The position numbers and the translations under genes are program-made. DNA of 64,000 nucleotides, taken from the NCBI GenBank assembly GCA_030041095.1, contig JASHON010000014.1:1-64000 (forward strand). The letters are read 5' to 3'. This document shows, one piece after another, positions 7,861 through 16,279 of the stretch. The DNA comes from Terriglobia bacterium. Lineage in GTDB: Bacteria; Acidobacteriota; Terriglobia; UBA7540. The notes under the pieces were generated by a model. The model was not told the DNA's origin and ran no database searches. It saw only the letters and a list, made by a program, of their open reading frames with translations. Each line of letters begins with the position of its first letter. Positions within the stretch are counted from its first letter, which is position 1.

Positions 7861-8709
7861 TCAGTAGATCTGCCCGTGGCTGACAACGCGCATGTTTGCG
7901 TACGCGGCGGCCTTGTGCGCGCCTTGCGTGCGCAGTTTGTGCACGGACTTCCAGTGGAACGTGGCAAGGTCTTTTGCCACCGCTTTCGCGCCTGTGGGTC
8001 GATCGTATTCTACATCACCCCAAGTCTGATAATAAAAGTGCCACGCGCCCGCGTTGAAAAAGCCCATGACGGAGCAACCCCCGTTAAACTCCGGCCTAAA
8101 CGCCTGGACGTTGGGCGCCACTGCCGTGCCGGTATTAAACATTACACGGCGTCCCCGGTTAGCTTTCTGCTGCTCGAGCAAAGCCGCTTGAAGGTAATAA
8201 GCCGGTTTGGCCAAGTCTGCCACATTGTGCAACACAAGCGGAGCATAGTCGCCCTGAGCGAGATGGTGCAGCGTGTTGAGCACTATCGTAGCATTGGGGT
8301 CTTGAAAGTTTGCAGCAACGTCGTGCGCAGGGGCGGCGTGCTGATGAGTATTTGCGTGATAGACCATCAGATCGTTGCTTCCGGCGATCGCGTCCACGAA
8401 AAACCTGCAGCCGCTCATGTTGGCGGTGAGAAAGAAGTTCACTCCGCCGGGCGGCGGCACCGGCAGCCGCACGGAAGTTATGTGATTATCGTTATAAGGG
8501 AGATAGATCGTGTTCCCGGCGATGTTGAGCGTGCCCGCGAAATTGCGCATCTGCGGCGCCATATTATTGGGCGTCCAGACGTCATCAATTCGGGCGTTGC
8601 CGGTCGTGTAGATTTTGTGCTCGTTCCTGAGCGGTGCAACGTCCACGAGGACCTGCGGCGCCCCGATGTTGTAAGGGGTCGTCGCTAGAGTGGCTAATGG
8701 GACTGCCAT
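7861..8709 (-). CDS. putative glutamine deamidase toxin with CNF1/BLF1-type Cys-His signature
   Basis: A 282-residue protein starting at an ATG with a strong GGAGGAGGAG site 3 nt upstream; the longer in-frame reading has no support. The notable segment is FFLTANMSGCRFFVD followed by VYHANT. C101 lies in a SGC turn and H118 follows 17 residues later on the next strand. Bacterial glutamine deamidases of the CNF1, BLF1 and CheD type share an LxGC cysteine followed by a strand-borne His (12 residues later in BLF1, 15 in CNF1), so the fold assignment is plausible but rests on one motif. No signal peptide is seen. A trimmed papain-like enzyme is the alternative. It is a lone gene next to an RHS remnant. 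Confidence 0.6.
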   Translation of the reverse strand: MAVPLATLATTPYNIGAPQVLVDVAPLRNEHKIYTTGNARIDDVWTPNNMAPQMRNFAGTLNIAGNTIYLPYNDNHITSVRLPVPPPGGVNFFLTANMSGCRFFVDAIAGSNDLMVYHANTHQHAAPAHDVAANFQDPNATIVLNTLHHLAQGDYAPLVLHNVADLAKPAYYLQAALLEQQKANRGRRVMFNTGTAVAPNVQAFRPEFNGGCSVMGFFNAGAWHFYYQTWGDVEYDRPTGAKAVAKDLATFHWKSVHKLRTQGAHKAAAYANMRVVSHGQIY

Positions 8710-9004
8710 TTCTCCTCCTCCAGACTGTCTGGGTGGGTTGAGCCTTCGGCTGCATCGGGTGAATGTACTAAACCTCAACGGCGTATGTCAATGTCGCCCT
8801 GCCGGCCAAAAATGAGCCTGGTGCTACGCCTGAGTCTCATCGGTCTGGTCGAAACTTACGGCTGGATCAACAATTTGAGCCGCTATCATCAATCATATCG
8901 TGCGTACGGTCAGCGATCGGCAAAAGTTCAACCTCAATCTCCCCGCTTCGATTTGCAGCCGCCCGGCACACCGGGCCAGTTCGAGGAAGCAACGTTCGCG
9001 CGCG

Positions 9005-10291
9005 TCAATGAGTGGCAGCCTGCTTCATCAGGTGGTCATGGATGGAAAATGCCGAGCGGTTGGCGGAGTTCACGGCTGCGATAAACCGGGCGTAAGGCCG
9101 GTCGTGCACGTTAACAAGGCCATAGTTGGAGTTTTCGCCGTCAAAGCGTCCTTGTTTGGGTTCGTCGCACCATTCAAACCAGTGGTAGCCCACCGCCGCG
9201 GGCAGGCTCTCCAGCCATTCAACATAGTTCGCATAAGCGCGGCCGCGCGCGGATTGGTCCGGCACTTTTGGTCCCGCGCCTTGAGTATTCGGCAAGCCGG
9301 AGTTCTCCGCGCGGAAAGCAAACTCCGCCACCAGGACGGGCCGGCGAGCCAGGCGGAAAATGTGTTCTACACTTGCGCGCGGATCGAAATCGTAAATATC
9401 TACGGAAACGACGTCCGCGCTGTGGGCAGCGGTCAAGACCGGATCAGGAGGAAGCCCTGCGAATTTGGCGCCGAGATAAAGATGATTGGGATCGGCCGAG
9501 TGGATGGCCTGCGCGCACACATCGAAATAGCGTTGAGCCACCTGGCTCAGGAATTGCAAGTTGTCAGCTCGATACGCTTCCGTAACGCCTGGTTGTGAGG
9601 AAAGTTGGGTGAACCGGCGCGCGTGGATGCCCCATGCGCGATTGAGACGCTGAATGTTGCCAGAGTACTTCCGCTTCAGAAACTCGATGGCCCGTCGCCG
9701 GCCTGGAGCGCGCGAAGGCAGATTCAGATACATGGCCAGCATGTTTTGCTTGCCCCGCCAGTCGGGGCCCCAGCGGAGCTCGTTATCGCTGAAATAGCCC
9801 ACCAGCTCACGATCGCGCGCGCGGGGCGCGCATTCTCTTTGCGCAATCTTCTGTGCCGTTTTAGCAAAGCGAGCGCTGTAGAAGTCCGCCGGCATTCCTT
9901 CGCGCCAATTCGCGCCTGAGCGAGCGGCAATATCCAAAATCACTGTATAAGGCATGCCGCGGCGCCACAAAGCCGGATCCGACCACGCGCCCAGCGTATT
10001 GAATCCCCATAACCCAAGCCGCCTAAGCTCGGTCGTCGCCCAGGCGTTGAAGCCGGGATAAAGCTTCGAAACCGCCCGAAAATAGGGATGGATTGCGGTG
10101 CCGTGAATTACGTCGCCATGATAGGAAACGTTGTCAACACCGATAGAAAGCGTCCGCCGGCCGGACGGATTGACGAACCACCACACTCCTGAGCGCTCTT
10201 CGACGCGGAAATATCCCTGAGCGCTCAAGAGCGGCGCAACGAGGCAAAAGATAGCCACCGATAACGCAGGAATAGCAAGGCGCAGTTTCAT
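9005..10291 (-). CDS. secreted agarase-like glycoside hydrolase (TIM-barrel, clan GH-A type)
   Basis: A 428-residue protein with a signal peptide (ALSVAIFCLVAPLLSAQ). The N-terminus GYFRVEERSGVWWFVNPSGR is the opening typical of proteins annotated as agarase-like. Two glutamates suit a retaining clan GH-A mechanism: the one in GYFSDNELRWG (acid/base after Asn, end of strand 4) and the one in PVLVAEFAFRA (nucleophile, strand 7). The segment YHWFEWCDEPKQGR is a typical strand-8 substrate-site region. It would act in the periplasm or outside the cell on a polysaccharide. The exact substrate cannot be read from sequence and agar itself is unlikely for a soil organism. It is a single gene with a long untranslated region upstream. 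Confidence 0.75.
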   Translation of the reverse strand: MKLRLAIPALSVAIFCLVAPLLSAQGYFRVEERSGVWWFVNPSGRRTLSIGVDNVSYHGDVIHGTAIHPYFRAVSKLYPGFNAWATTELRRLGLWGFNTLGAWSDPALWRRGMPYTVILDIAARSGANWREGMPADFYSARFAKTAQKIAQRECAPRARDRELVGYFSDNELRWGPDWRGKQNMLAMYLNLPSRAPGRRRAIEFLKRKYSGNIQRLNRAWGIHARRFTQLSSQPGVTEAYRADNLQFLSQVAQRYFDVCAQAIHSADPNHLYLGAKFAGLPPDPVLTAAHSADVVSVDIYDFDPRASVEHIFRLARRPVLVAEFAFRAENSGLPNTQGAGPKVPDQSARGRAYANYVEWLESLPAAVGYHWFEWCDEPKQGRFDGENSNYGLVNVHDRPYARFIAAVNSANRSAFSIHDHLMKQAATH

Positions 10292-10391
10292 CTGGCAATC
10301 CGCTTCGGCTGAACCACTGAAGATAGACCGAATACCACACGGACATCAACAAAAATCGACTGCCGAACGCAATGCCTCAGTTTTTGGGATC

Positions 10392-10441
10392 GTAGCGCCG
10401 CCGTCCCGGCGGCAAACGCCGGCAGGATGCCGGCGCCACAG
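10392..10441. repeat. GTAGCGCC-family palindromic repeat
   Basis: GTAGCGCCGCCGTCCCGGCG, then GCAAACGCCGGCAGGATGCC, then GGCGCCAC. The outer arms GTAGCGCC and GGCGCCAC pair, as in the other copies in this window. Confidence 0.6.
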
Positions 10442-10931
10442 CGGCCGCCGAACAGAACGCAAATCGTTGAATGCCTCGGTCCCCGGACTGCGCCTGCGCG
10501 GCACGTCGCGACCTCGGTGACCCGTTTGGCCGGGACTTGGCCAAAGGTGGCCTTCCGGCGACGGATGGTTCGGGCGCTCGACTCCCTCCAATAGGCAGGT
10601 GGAGAAGGTTCGTGTGCCGCTTGTTTTCTGTCCTATTTGTCCCCACTGTCTCACTTCGCTGTGAAATACTGTCCGTGACTTGGTCTCCGTTGTAAGTAGC
10701 AAGCGCCGGGAGGCGCTCGAAAGTCGGACGGGCTCAGGGTAAGCGATGCAGAAAACAGACAGAGGGCAGCCGAAGGATTCATGAAGAGTCAACAAGCCAG
10801 AGGCAGAGGGCGCAAAGCGCCATGCGAAAAGCAAAGGGCCGGAGAAAACGGACCGGCCACCGCTCCACAGCGAAGATTAGAAATTGTCCCATTTTTGCTT
10901 GCAAATAAAAATTTTTTTTGAGGGGCGAAGC

Positions 10932-11044
10932 CGTTAAGTAGCTTGGAATGAGCCACATGAGAAAAACTTAACGAAAAACGAAGCCGTCAAAGCCGTTAAG
11001 TTTATGAAAACAAGTCTAGTTATCAATTTTGAAAGCCGTTAAGT
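10932..11044. repeat. array of four CGTTAAGT sites (three direct, one inverted)
   Basis: CGTTAAGT occurs at 10932-10939, 10994-11001 and 11037-11044. Its complement ACTTAACG occurs at 10966-10973. The three direct copies extend to AAGCCGTTAAGT. The surrounding sequence is unusually AT-rich for this window. The unequal spacing and lack of spacers argue against a CRISPR array, and operator sites or decayed element ends are possible. Confidence 0.6.
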
Positions 11045-11143
11045 TGTTGAAAGATAAAGACCCCTGCTTCTAATCGACGTACCATCACAATCAAAGCTTC
11101 GCGCCATGCGTTGAAAAGTTGCTGGGTGCGTTGTTCCGCACAA

Positions 11144-14100
11144 TTACATCTCAAACGATTCTTCGGATTCTGGGAGGCTATCGCCGTCTCTGGCCACCCA
11201 GACGTAGAGCGTCGGCAGCAGGAACGCGCTCATCAGCAGATCGGTGATCAGGCCGCCCACAATGACGATGGCGAACGGACGCTGCGTGTCCGAGCCGATG
11301 CCGTGGGACAAAGCGGCGGGCAACAGGCCGAACGTCGCCACCAGCATCGTCATCATGATGGGCCGCAGCCGCAGCACCGCTCCTTCCACCGCTGCCTCTT
11401 CGATGGGATTCCCGCGGGCTCGCAGTTGATTGATGTACTCCAGCATGATCACGCCAGTTTGAACCGAAACGCCGAACAGGGCGAGAAAGCCGATTTCCGA
11501 CGAGACGCTGAAATTCGTGTGCGTCATCAGCAGCACCAGCAACCCGCCGATGCTGGCCATTGCTACCGTAGCGAGGATTAGCATCGCCCATTTAAGAGAC
11601 TTGTACATTGAATACAGAATGACAAAGATGAGTAACACGGTAAGGGGAACGATCACGGCCATACGTTTTTCCGCCCGCATCTCGCTCTGGTATTCGCCTT
11701 CCCAGCTTATGTGGTAGCCGTGCGGCAGCTTAACCTGCGCATCCACGTCGTGAATGGCCTGGCGCACGGCATCGCCCAGGGCACGCCCGCGCACGCTGTA
11801 CTTGATGGCCACGTAACGCTCGTTGTTTTGCCGATAGATTTCCGAGCCTTCGTCGGTTTCGCGGATGTCGCAGAGCTGCGCCAGTGAAACCCGCTCTCCC
11901 GTCGGCGATAGCAGCCGAATGTTCTGAATGGCCTCGCGCGTATCGCGATATTGCGGGAGATAGCGCAGCGTCAGGCTGTAGACCTGCTCACCGCGGAGCA
12001 CCTGGGTGAGGGCTGTGCCGCCGACGGCGGTTTGCACGGCATCCTGCACGTCGGCAACGTTGATACCCCAGCGGGCCGCCTTCTGCCGGTCTACCTGGAT
12101 GTCGAGGTCAGGCTGACCCGTAACCTGGAGAACGCCCAGGTCCGTGATGCCCGGCACATGGCTCATAACCGATTTCACCTCGTCGGCAATGTTTTCGAGT
12201 TGATGCAGATCGGCGCCATAAACCTTGGTGGCCAGCTCGCCTTTGACGCCGGTCATTGCTTCTTCCATGTTGTCCTCGATGGGCTGCGAGAATCCCCAGA
12301 TCACTGTAGGAAACTCCTTTTTTAACTGATAGCTCATGGCGGCGATCAAATGGTTCTTGTCGCCGTGAAAAATTGGTCGCCAATCCCTTACGGGTTTCAA
12401 GCCGACAAAATACTCGGTGTTAAAAAAGCCCGTATGGTCGGTTCCATCATCGGGACGCCCCGTCTGGCTGGTGCACTCCGTCGTCTCAGGGAACGAGCAG
12501 AGGATAAGCCTTGCTTGATTGGCCAAGGTGATGCTCTCCGTTGGCCCTACGCTCTGGTCCATATCGCCGCGCACCCAGAGCGCCCCTTCATCGAGGTGAG
12601 GCATGAATTCCGAGCCTATGACGCCGCTCGTCGCCAGAAAGATGCCCAGGATCAGGCTTATGACACCTGCCCCGATGGTGAAGCCGTGATGATGGATGGT
12701 CCAGCGGACGCGCCTCCGGTAATGCTCGCGGAGATATTGCATGACCGGGTTTTTCCATTCTCGTGCGCCTTTACTGAAAGCGAAGCTGGAAAGTACCGGG
12801 GCGAGGATGATGGAAAAGAACAGCGCGCCCAGCAACGCGAACGCCACGGTCCACGCCATCGGATGAAAGATTCGGCCTTCCACGGCCTGCAGTGTGAAAA
12901 TGGGCAGGTACGCCGTGATGATGATCGCAATGGCATAAAAGACTGGCCGCTGCACCTCGTGCGCAGCCTCCGTGATGCGCTGCTGCATAGGCCGCCCATT
13001 CTCTTCCTGCCGCGCCAGATGGCGGACGATGTTTTCCACCATGACCACCGCGCCGTCCACGACCATCCCGAAATCGAGCGCGCCAATAGAAATCAGATTT
13101 GCCGGAATGTGTTTCAGGTCCAGGCATATGGCGGCGAACAACAGCGAAAAGGGAATGGTGACCGCCACAATCAGCGCACCACGAACATTACCCAAGAGCA
13201 AAAGCAAGACCACCACCACGAGAATGATGCCTGCGCTCAGGTTGTGAAGTACGGTATGCAGGGTAAAGTGGAGCAGATCGCTGCGGTCGATGAAGGGGTG
13301 GATCGTGACACCCTTGGGCAGAATCTGAGTGTTTAGCTCGTGCACCATCTTGTGCACGCCCTCCAGGACCGGCTGCGCATTGGCGCCCTTGAGCAGGCAA
13401 AGAATGCCGGAAACCACATCGTCGCTGTTGATGAGTTGTCCGTTTGCGTTATGGTAGGTGTCGCCAAACTGGCCCAGACGGATCATAGGGCCCTGCGCGA
13501 CTACACCCAGGTCTTTGATCCGAATCGGCGTTCCACCCTTCGCGGTCACGACGGCGTTGCCGATGTCCTGGATGTTGCGCACCAGGCCGACTTCGCGGAC
13601 GTTCACCTGCTGCTCACCCTCCTGAATGAAGCTGCCGCCCCCGTTCACGTTGTTGTCAGCCAGCGCCGACTCTACTTGAGCGAGACTGAGGCCGTAATCG
13701 ACGAGCTTGTTGGGGTCCAGCCACACCTGATATTCACGCGTGGGGCCGCCAAAAGGGTTCGTATCCACGATGCCAGGAACGGATTTCAGATTCTTTTCCA
13801 CTACCCAGGTTTCGAGTGACTTCAGGTTCATGACGTCATATTCGGGGTTGGTGCTGCGCAAAATGTAAAAGTAGATCTGGCCAACCGGGCTCCAATCGGT
13901 TCCCATTTGCGGCGCAACCCCCGGTGGCAAGCTTATCTGCGAAAGCCGTTCCATGACACGTTCGCGGTTTTGGAAATCGGTGGTCTGGTCGCCGAAGTCC
14001 AACTCCACCGTCGAGAGTCCGAAGAGCGACCACGAGCGGACATGCGCCACTCCCGGCACGCCGTTCATGACGGTCTCGATCGGGATCGTCACCTGCTGCT

Positions 14101-14284
14101 CAATTTGCTCGGCAGAAATGCCCGGCCACTGGGCGATGATGTCGACGTAGTTGTTGGCTACGTCGGGATAGGCCTCAACCGGCAGCCGCTCGAAAGATAC
14201 GATGCCCCAGGCGAACAGCAAAACGCCGAATGCCAACACCAGGAATTTGTTCTGGAGCGCGAAATCGACAAGCCGTCTGATCAT
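11144..14284 (-). CDS. czcA: CzcA/CusA-family heavy-metal efflux RND transporter
   Basis: A 1046-residue inner-membrane proton/metal antiporter of the HME-RND type. The N-terminal helix is followed by LPVEAYPDVANNYVDI, typical of CzcA. The signature DFGMVVDGAVVMVEN near residue 403 holds the conserved aspartates and glutamate of the CzcA proton relay, and GSEFMPHLDEGALWVRG is the CzcA-specific motif after the sixth membrane helix. Length and the two large periplasmic domains are normal. It overlaps the adaptor gene by 4 nt (ATGA), so both are made together as an operon. The metal is not predictable with certainty, and many acidobacterial members of this branch have no tested substrate. No outer-membrane factor gene is adjacent. 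Confidence 0.93.
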   Translation of the reverse strand: MIRRLVDFALQNKFLVLAFGVLLFAWGIVSFERLPVEAYPDVANNYVDIIAQWPGISAEQIEQQVTIPIETVMNGVPGVAHVRSWSLFGLSTVELDFGDQTTDFQNRERVMERLSQISLPPGVAPQMGTDWSPVGQIYFYILRSTNPEYDVMNLKSLETWVVEKNLKSVPGIVDTNPFGGPTREYQVWLDPNKLVDYGLSLAQVESALADNNVNGGGSFIQEGEQQVNVREVGLVRNIQDIGNAVVTAKGGTPIRIKDLGVVAQGPMIRLGQFGDTYHNANGQLINSDDVVSGILCLLKGANAQPVLEGVHKMVHELNTQILPKGVTIHPFIDRSDLLHFTLHTVLHNLSAGIILVVVVLLLLLGNVRGALIVAVTIPFSLLFAAICLDLKHIPANLISIGALDFGMVVDGAVVMVENIVRHLARQEENGRPMQQRITEAAHEVQRPVFYAIAIIITAYLPIFTLQAVEGRIFHPMAWTVAFALLGALFFSIILAPVLSSFAFSKGAREWKNPVMQYLREHYRRRVRWTIHHHGFTIGAGVISLILGIFLATSGVIGSEFMPHLDEGALWVRGDMDQSVGPTESITLANQARLILCSFPETTECTSQTGRPDDGTDHTGFFNTEYFVGLKPVRDWRPIFHGDKNHLIAAMSYQLKKEFPTVIWGFSQPIEDNMEEAMTGVKGELATKVYGADLHQLENIADEVKSVMSHVPGITDLGVLQVTGQPDLDIQVDRQKAARWGINVADVQDAVQTAVGGTALTQVLRGEQVYSLTLRYLPQYRDTREAIQNIRLLSPTGERVSLAQLCDIRETDEGSEIYRQNNERYVAIKYSVRGRALGDAVRQAIHDVDAQVKLPHGYHISWEGEYQSEMRAEKRMAVIVPLTVLLIFVILYSMYKSLKWAMLILATVAMASIGGLLVLLMTHTNFSVSSEIGFLALFGVSVQTGVIMLEYINQLRARGNPIEEAAVEGAVLRLRPIMMTMLVATFGLLPAALSHGIGSDTQRPFAIVIVGGLITDLLMSAFLLPTLYVWVARDGDSLPESEESFEM

Positions 14285-15420
14285 TGCGCCTCCAGCGTGG
14301 CTTCCAGCTCGAGAACGCTCTTCACCACTTTCTGGCCCGGCGTTATCCCCTGGAGTATCTCTTGTTGATTGCCCGGAAGCATGTTCCCCGCTTCAACCGC
14401 AACACGGCGAAAGTGATTGCCGCCTGCGGGCACGAAGACCCAGTCCTCATCGTGCAGGTGGAGGATGGCGTCAGCAGGCACCGTGGCGTGGACTTCGTTC
14501 CTCCGCCCGATCAGCGTCGCCGTCACGAACATGCCCAAGCGCAAAATGCCGGAGTTGGGAACGTCGATGCGAACCTTGCCGGTGCGGATCGTCGGATCGA
14601 GCACCGGCCCGATGTCGCTCACGCGGCCAACCACTACTTTCCCCGGATAACCCGTGACGTTGATTCGCGCTTCCTGGCCAAGATGCACTTTCGGCAAATC
14701 GTTCTCGTAGACGTCGCAGATGATCCACACATGCGACAGGTCGGCAATCGTAAAAGCAGTCGACGAACCCGAATACGTTACGCCTGCGGCAGCGGCCTCG
14801 GTGACGTTTTGCGCCACGATGACGCCGGAGATCGGCGCATAGACATTGACAATGTCCGAGGGATGGTTCTTGTCGACGCCCAGCGTGTCGAGCTGCCGGT
14901 TCGCCGCATCGAGATCCGCCTTGGCATCGCCTTCCGCGTCCTGAGCCTGCTCCAGCATGGCCTCAGAGATGGCGCCGTGGCCGTAAAGATTCTTCGCCCG
15001 CACGTACGCCCTATGGGCAAGCGACTCGTCATTTACGGCCTTCAAATACGCATCGAAGGCGTTGGTGACGTCAGGGCTTTCCACCTTCATCATCAACTCG
15101 CCTTTTTTTACGTCTTGATCGAGCGTCACGTAATTGGCGACCACGCGGCCGCTGGCCAGTGAGATCACCGGAATCTCACGATTGATGTCGGGAAAGACGG
15201 ATCCGGTGACGCTGAGCCGGTGCGGCGCTCGGATCTCCCCCGCAACGGCCAGCGGATAATACTCGGGATGCGCTACCGTAATCACATTTCCGTTGCCCAC
15301 GTTGATCACCTGCGGATGCGGTGGCGCGCCGGAGGCTGGATCGAATTTCTTTTGGCAGCCCGCCAGCAACAGGCACGCGATAAGTCCGCACGCTATAGCA
15401 ATAAAGGAGCGGTTCATCAT
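14281..15420 (-). CDS. czcB: periplasmic adaptor lipoprotein (CzcB/HlyD-type membrane fusion protein)
   Basis: This 379-residue membrane fusion protein joins the RND pump to an outer-membrane channel. The N-terminus ends in a lipobox (LLLAGCQKK, Cys22), so it is a lipid-anchored periplasmic protein. Barrel-sandwich and lipoyl-like halves are visible around VVANYVTLDQDVKKGELMMK and VNVYAPISGVIVAQNV. Between them lies a helical hairpin (residues about 125-190), followed by a beta-barrel (ARINVTGYPGKVVVGRVSDI). GAGGTGA precedes the ATG by 5 nt. It is the first gene of the pair and its stop overlaps the pump start. A CzcB role is inferred from the partner. Confidence 0.9.
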   Translation of the reverse strand: MMNRSFIAIACGLIACLLLAGCQKKFDPASGAPPHPQVINVGNGNVITVAHPEYYPLAVAGEIRAPHRLSVTGSVFPDINREIPVISLASGRVVANYVTLDQDVKKGELMMKVESPDVTNAFDAYLKAVNDESLAHRAYVRAKNLYGHGAISEAMLEQAQDAEGDAKADLDAANRQLDTLGVDKNHPSDIVNVYAPISGVIVAQNVTEAAAAGVTYSGSSTAFTIADLSHVWIICDVYENDLPKVHLGQEARINVTGYPGKVVVGRVSDIGPVLDPTIRTGKVRIDVPNSGILRLGMFVTATLIGRRNEVHATVPADAILHLHDEDWVFVPAGGNHFRRVAVEAGNMLPGNQQEILQGITPGQKVVKSVLELEATLEAQ

Positions 15421-15708
15421 TGAATCACCTCGCGTCCCGCGGCCAGCTTCAAGTGCGCAGCGGCGGTTAGATCATCGCCGCCGAGTTGTGCCTAGGTCAG
15501 TGGCGCCTGCCGGCAATCTCCTGGAGAAGCGCGCCGGCCGCATTCGTTTCGTAGAGAGTGCAGCGGCTACGGTTTCACGCGTGCTTTGGCAACTCTGCGT
15601 CTCTGAAATGCGAGCACAGCACGCGAGGGCGCAGCAGGCCCGCACCGCGATCCTTACAGGTGCAGGCTGCGCTCAATCGCAGCACAATCTGAAAAGATGA
15701 GGCTGATC
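15421..15708. other. 288-bp leader upstream of the efflux operon
   Basis: No gene is visible. This is the stretch between the small membrane protein and the adaptor, both leftward. It is GC-rich, with a GGCGCC-containing hairpin-like part near 15500-15530, but no promoter could be assigned with confidence. Confidence 0.4.
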
Positions 15709-16131
15709 CTAAAGCGTGGGAGGAGCCCGGCATAGCACAGACCGAGCCAGAATGGTTGAGTGGCAGGGGGAACTCGCGATGCGAAGCCGCGCGACAATCA
15801 ATGCCTGGCGAACCGGCAACGCCAGGCTCGGGAGAAGAGCCGGAGGCGCGGAGTGATGGGGATGGCTTAACAACCCACGACTCGTACCGGCGGCCGCGGC
15901 TCTGGCACGCCGGGACCCGCCGCCGTCCTCTGATACGAATAGACCCGGATGGAGATTGTCGCTCACCGAAATGGTGGGAAAAAGAATAGCGAGCGCGCAG
16001 ACGAGAGCAATGGAAGGAAAGGCGGCTTGGACCAAATCGCGCGCTCCGCGACGAAAGCGAAAAACGCGTCGCCAGCGCGCAAGGCTAGCCAGGGCGACCA
16101 GCAGCCAAAGAAGATTGAAGAAGAGTTCCAT
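15709..16131 (-). CDS. small membrane protein of unknown function next to the efflux operon
   Basis: A 140-residue protein starting at MELFFNLLWLLVALASLARW, with GGGAAGAG just before the ATG; the longer in-frame reading lacks such a site. It has two hydrophobic segments (residues about 4-20 and 40-60, the latter ALVCALAILFPTISVSDNLH). The second half is polar, rich in Arg, Ala, His and Ser, with HPHHSAPP. Small proteins of this design occur upstream of acidobacterial CzcBA-like operons as far as I recall, and the His-rich tail would suit a periplasmic metal-related role, but this is inference. It is read in the same direction as czcBA, 288 bp before it. Confidence 0.55.
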   Translation of the reverse strand: MELFFNLLWLLVALASLARWRRVFRFRRGARDLVQAAFPSIALVCALAILFPTISVSDNLHPGLFVSEDGGGSRRARAAAAGTSRGLLSHPHHSAPPALLPSLALPVRQALIVARLRIASSPCHSTILARSVLCRAPPTL

Positions 16132-16236
16132 GCTCTTCCCGTTCTGCAGGCGGTTAACTTCCGGCAACCGCAGCCCGTTCAGTTATTTTATCAGAATCCA
16201 CCACGGGCACACGGCGGCGGGGCCACATTTCGCGCA

Positions 16237-16245
16237 TGATATACT
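16237..16245 (+). promoter_or_regulatory. extended -10 promoter element for the epimerase gene
   Basis: TGATATACT fits the extended -10 pattern TGnTATAnT and lies 35 nt before the epimerase ATG. No clear -35 hexamer is present, which extended -10 promoters can do without. Confidence 0.45.
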
Positions 16246-16279
16246 CGTTGCCTCTCGAAGGCATCGCATCGGTGAGCGG

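Larger units (their letters stand above)
10292..11143. other. 852-bp intergenic region between hydrolase and efflux pump genes
   Basis: No protein gene is supported on either strand. It contains a GTAGCGCC-type palindrome (10392-10441), a short hairpin GGCCGG...CCGGCC near 10838-10858, an AT-rich tract (about 10890-10920) and four CGTTAAGT sites (10932-11044). The promoter of the leftward hydrolase should lie in the left part. Confidence 0.5.

Noticed and set aside
7849-8688. Rightward open frame of 279 codons opposite the CNF1/BLF1-like gene
   Set aside because: The leftward gene has a strong GGAGGAGGAG site and a catalytic-type motif; the opposite frame has neither.
10346-10834. Leftward 162-codon frame between hydrolase and efflux genes
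   Set aside because: It runs through a palindromic repeat, is low in hydrophobic periodicity, and resembles no protein family.
10932-11044. CRISPR array
   Set aside because: The repeated unit is only 8-12 bp, one copy is inverted and spacing is unequal; there are no Cas genes.
12350-13336. Long open frame antisense to the RND pump gene (328 codons)
   Set aside because: It mirrors a well-conserved CzcA sequence; its His/Arg-rich translation shows no domain, and GC-rich genes commonly give open antisense frames.
15421-15708. Remnant of an outer-membrane channel gene (CzcC/TolC type)
   Set aside because: One reverse frame ends in a weakly suggestive peptide next to the adaptor gene, but stops interrupt it and no channel motif is visible.
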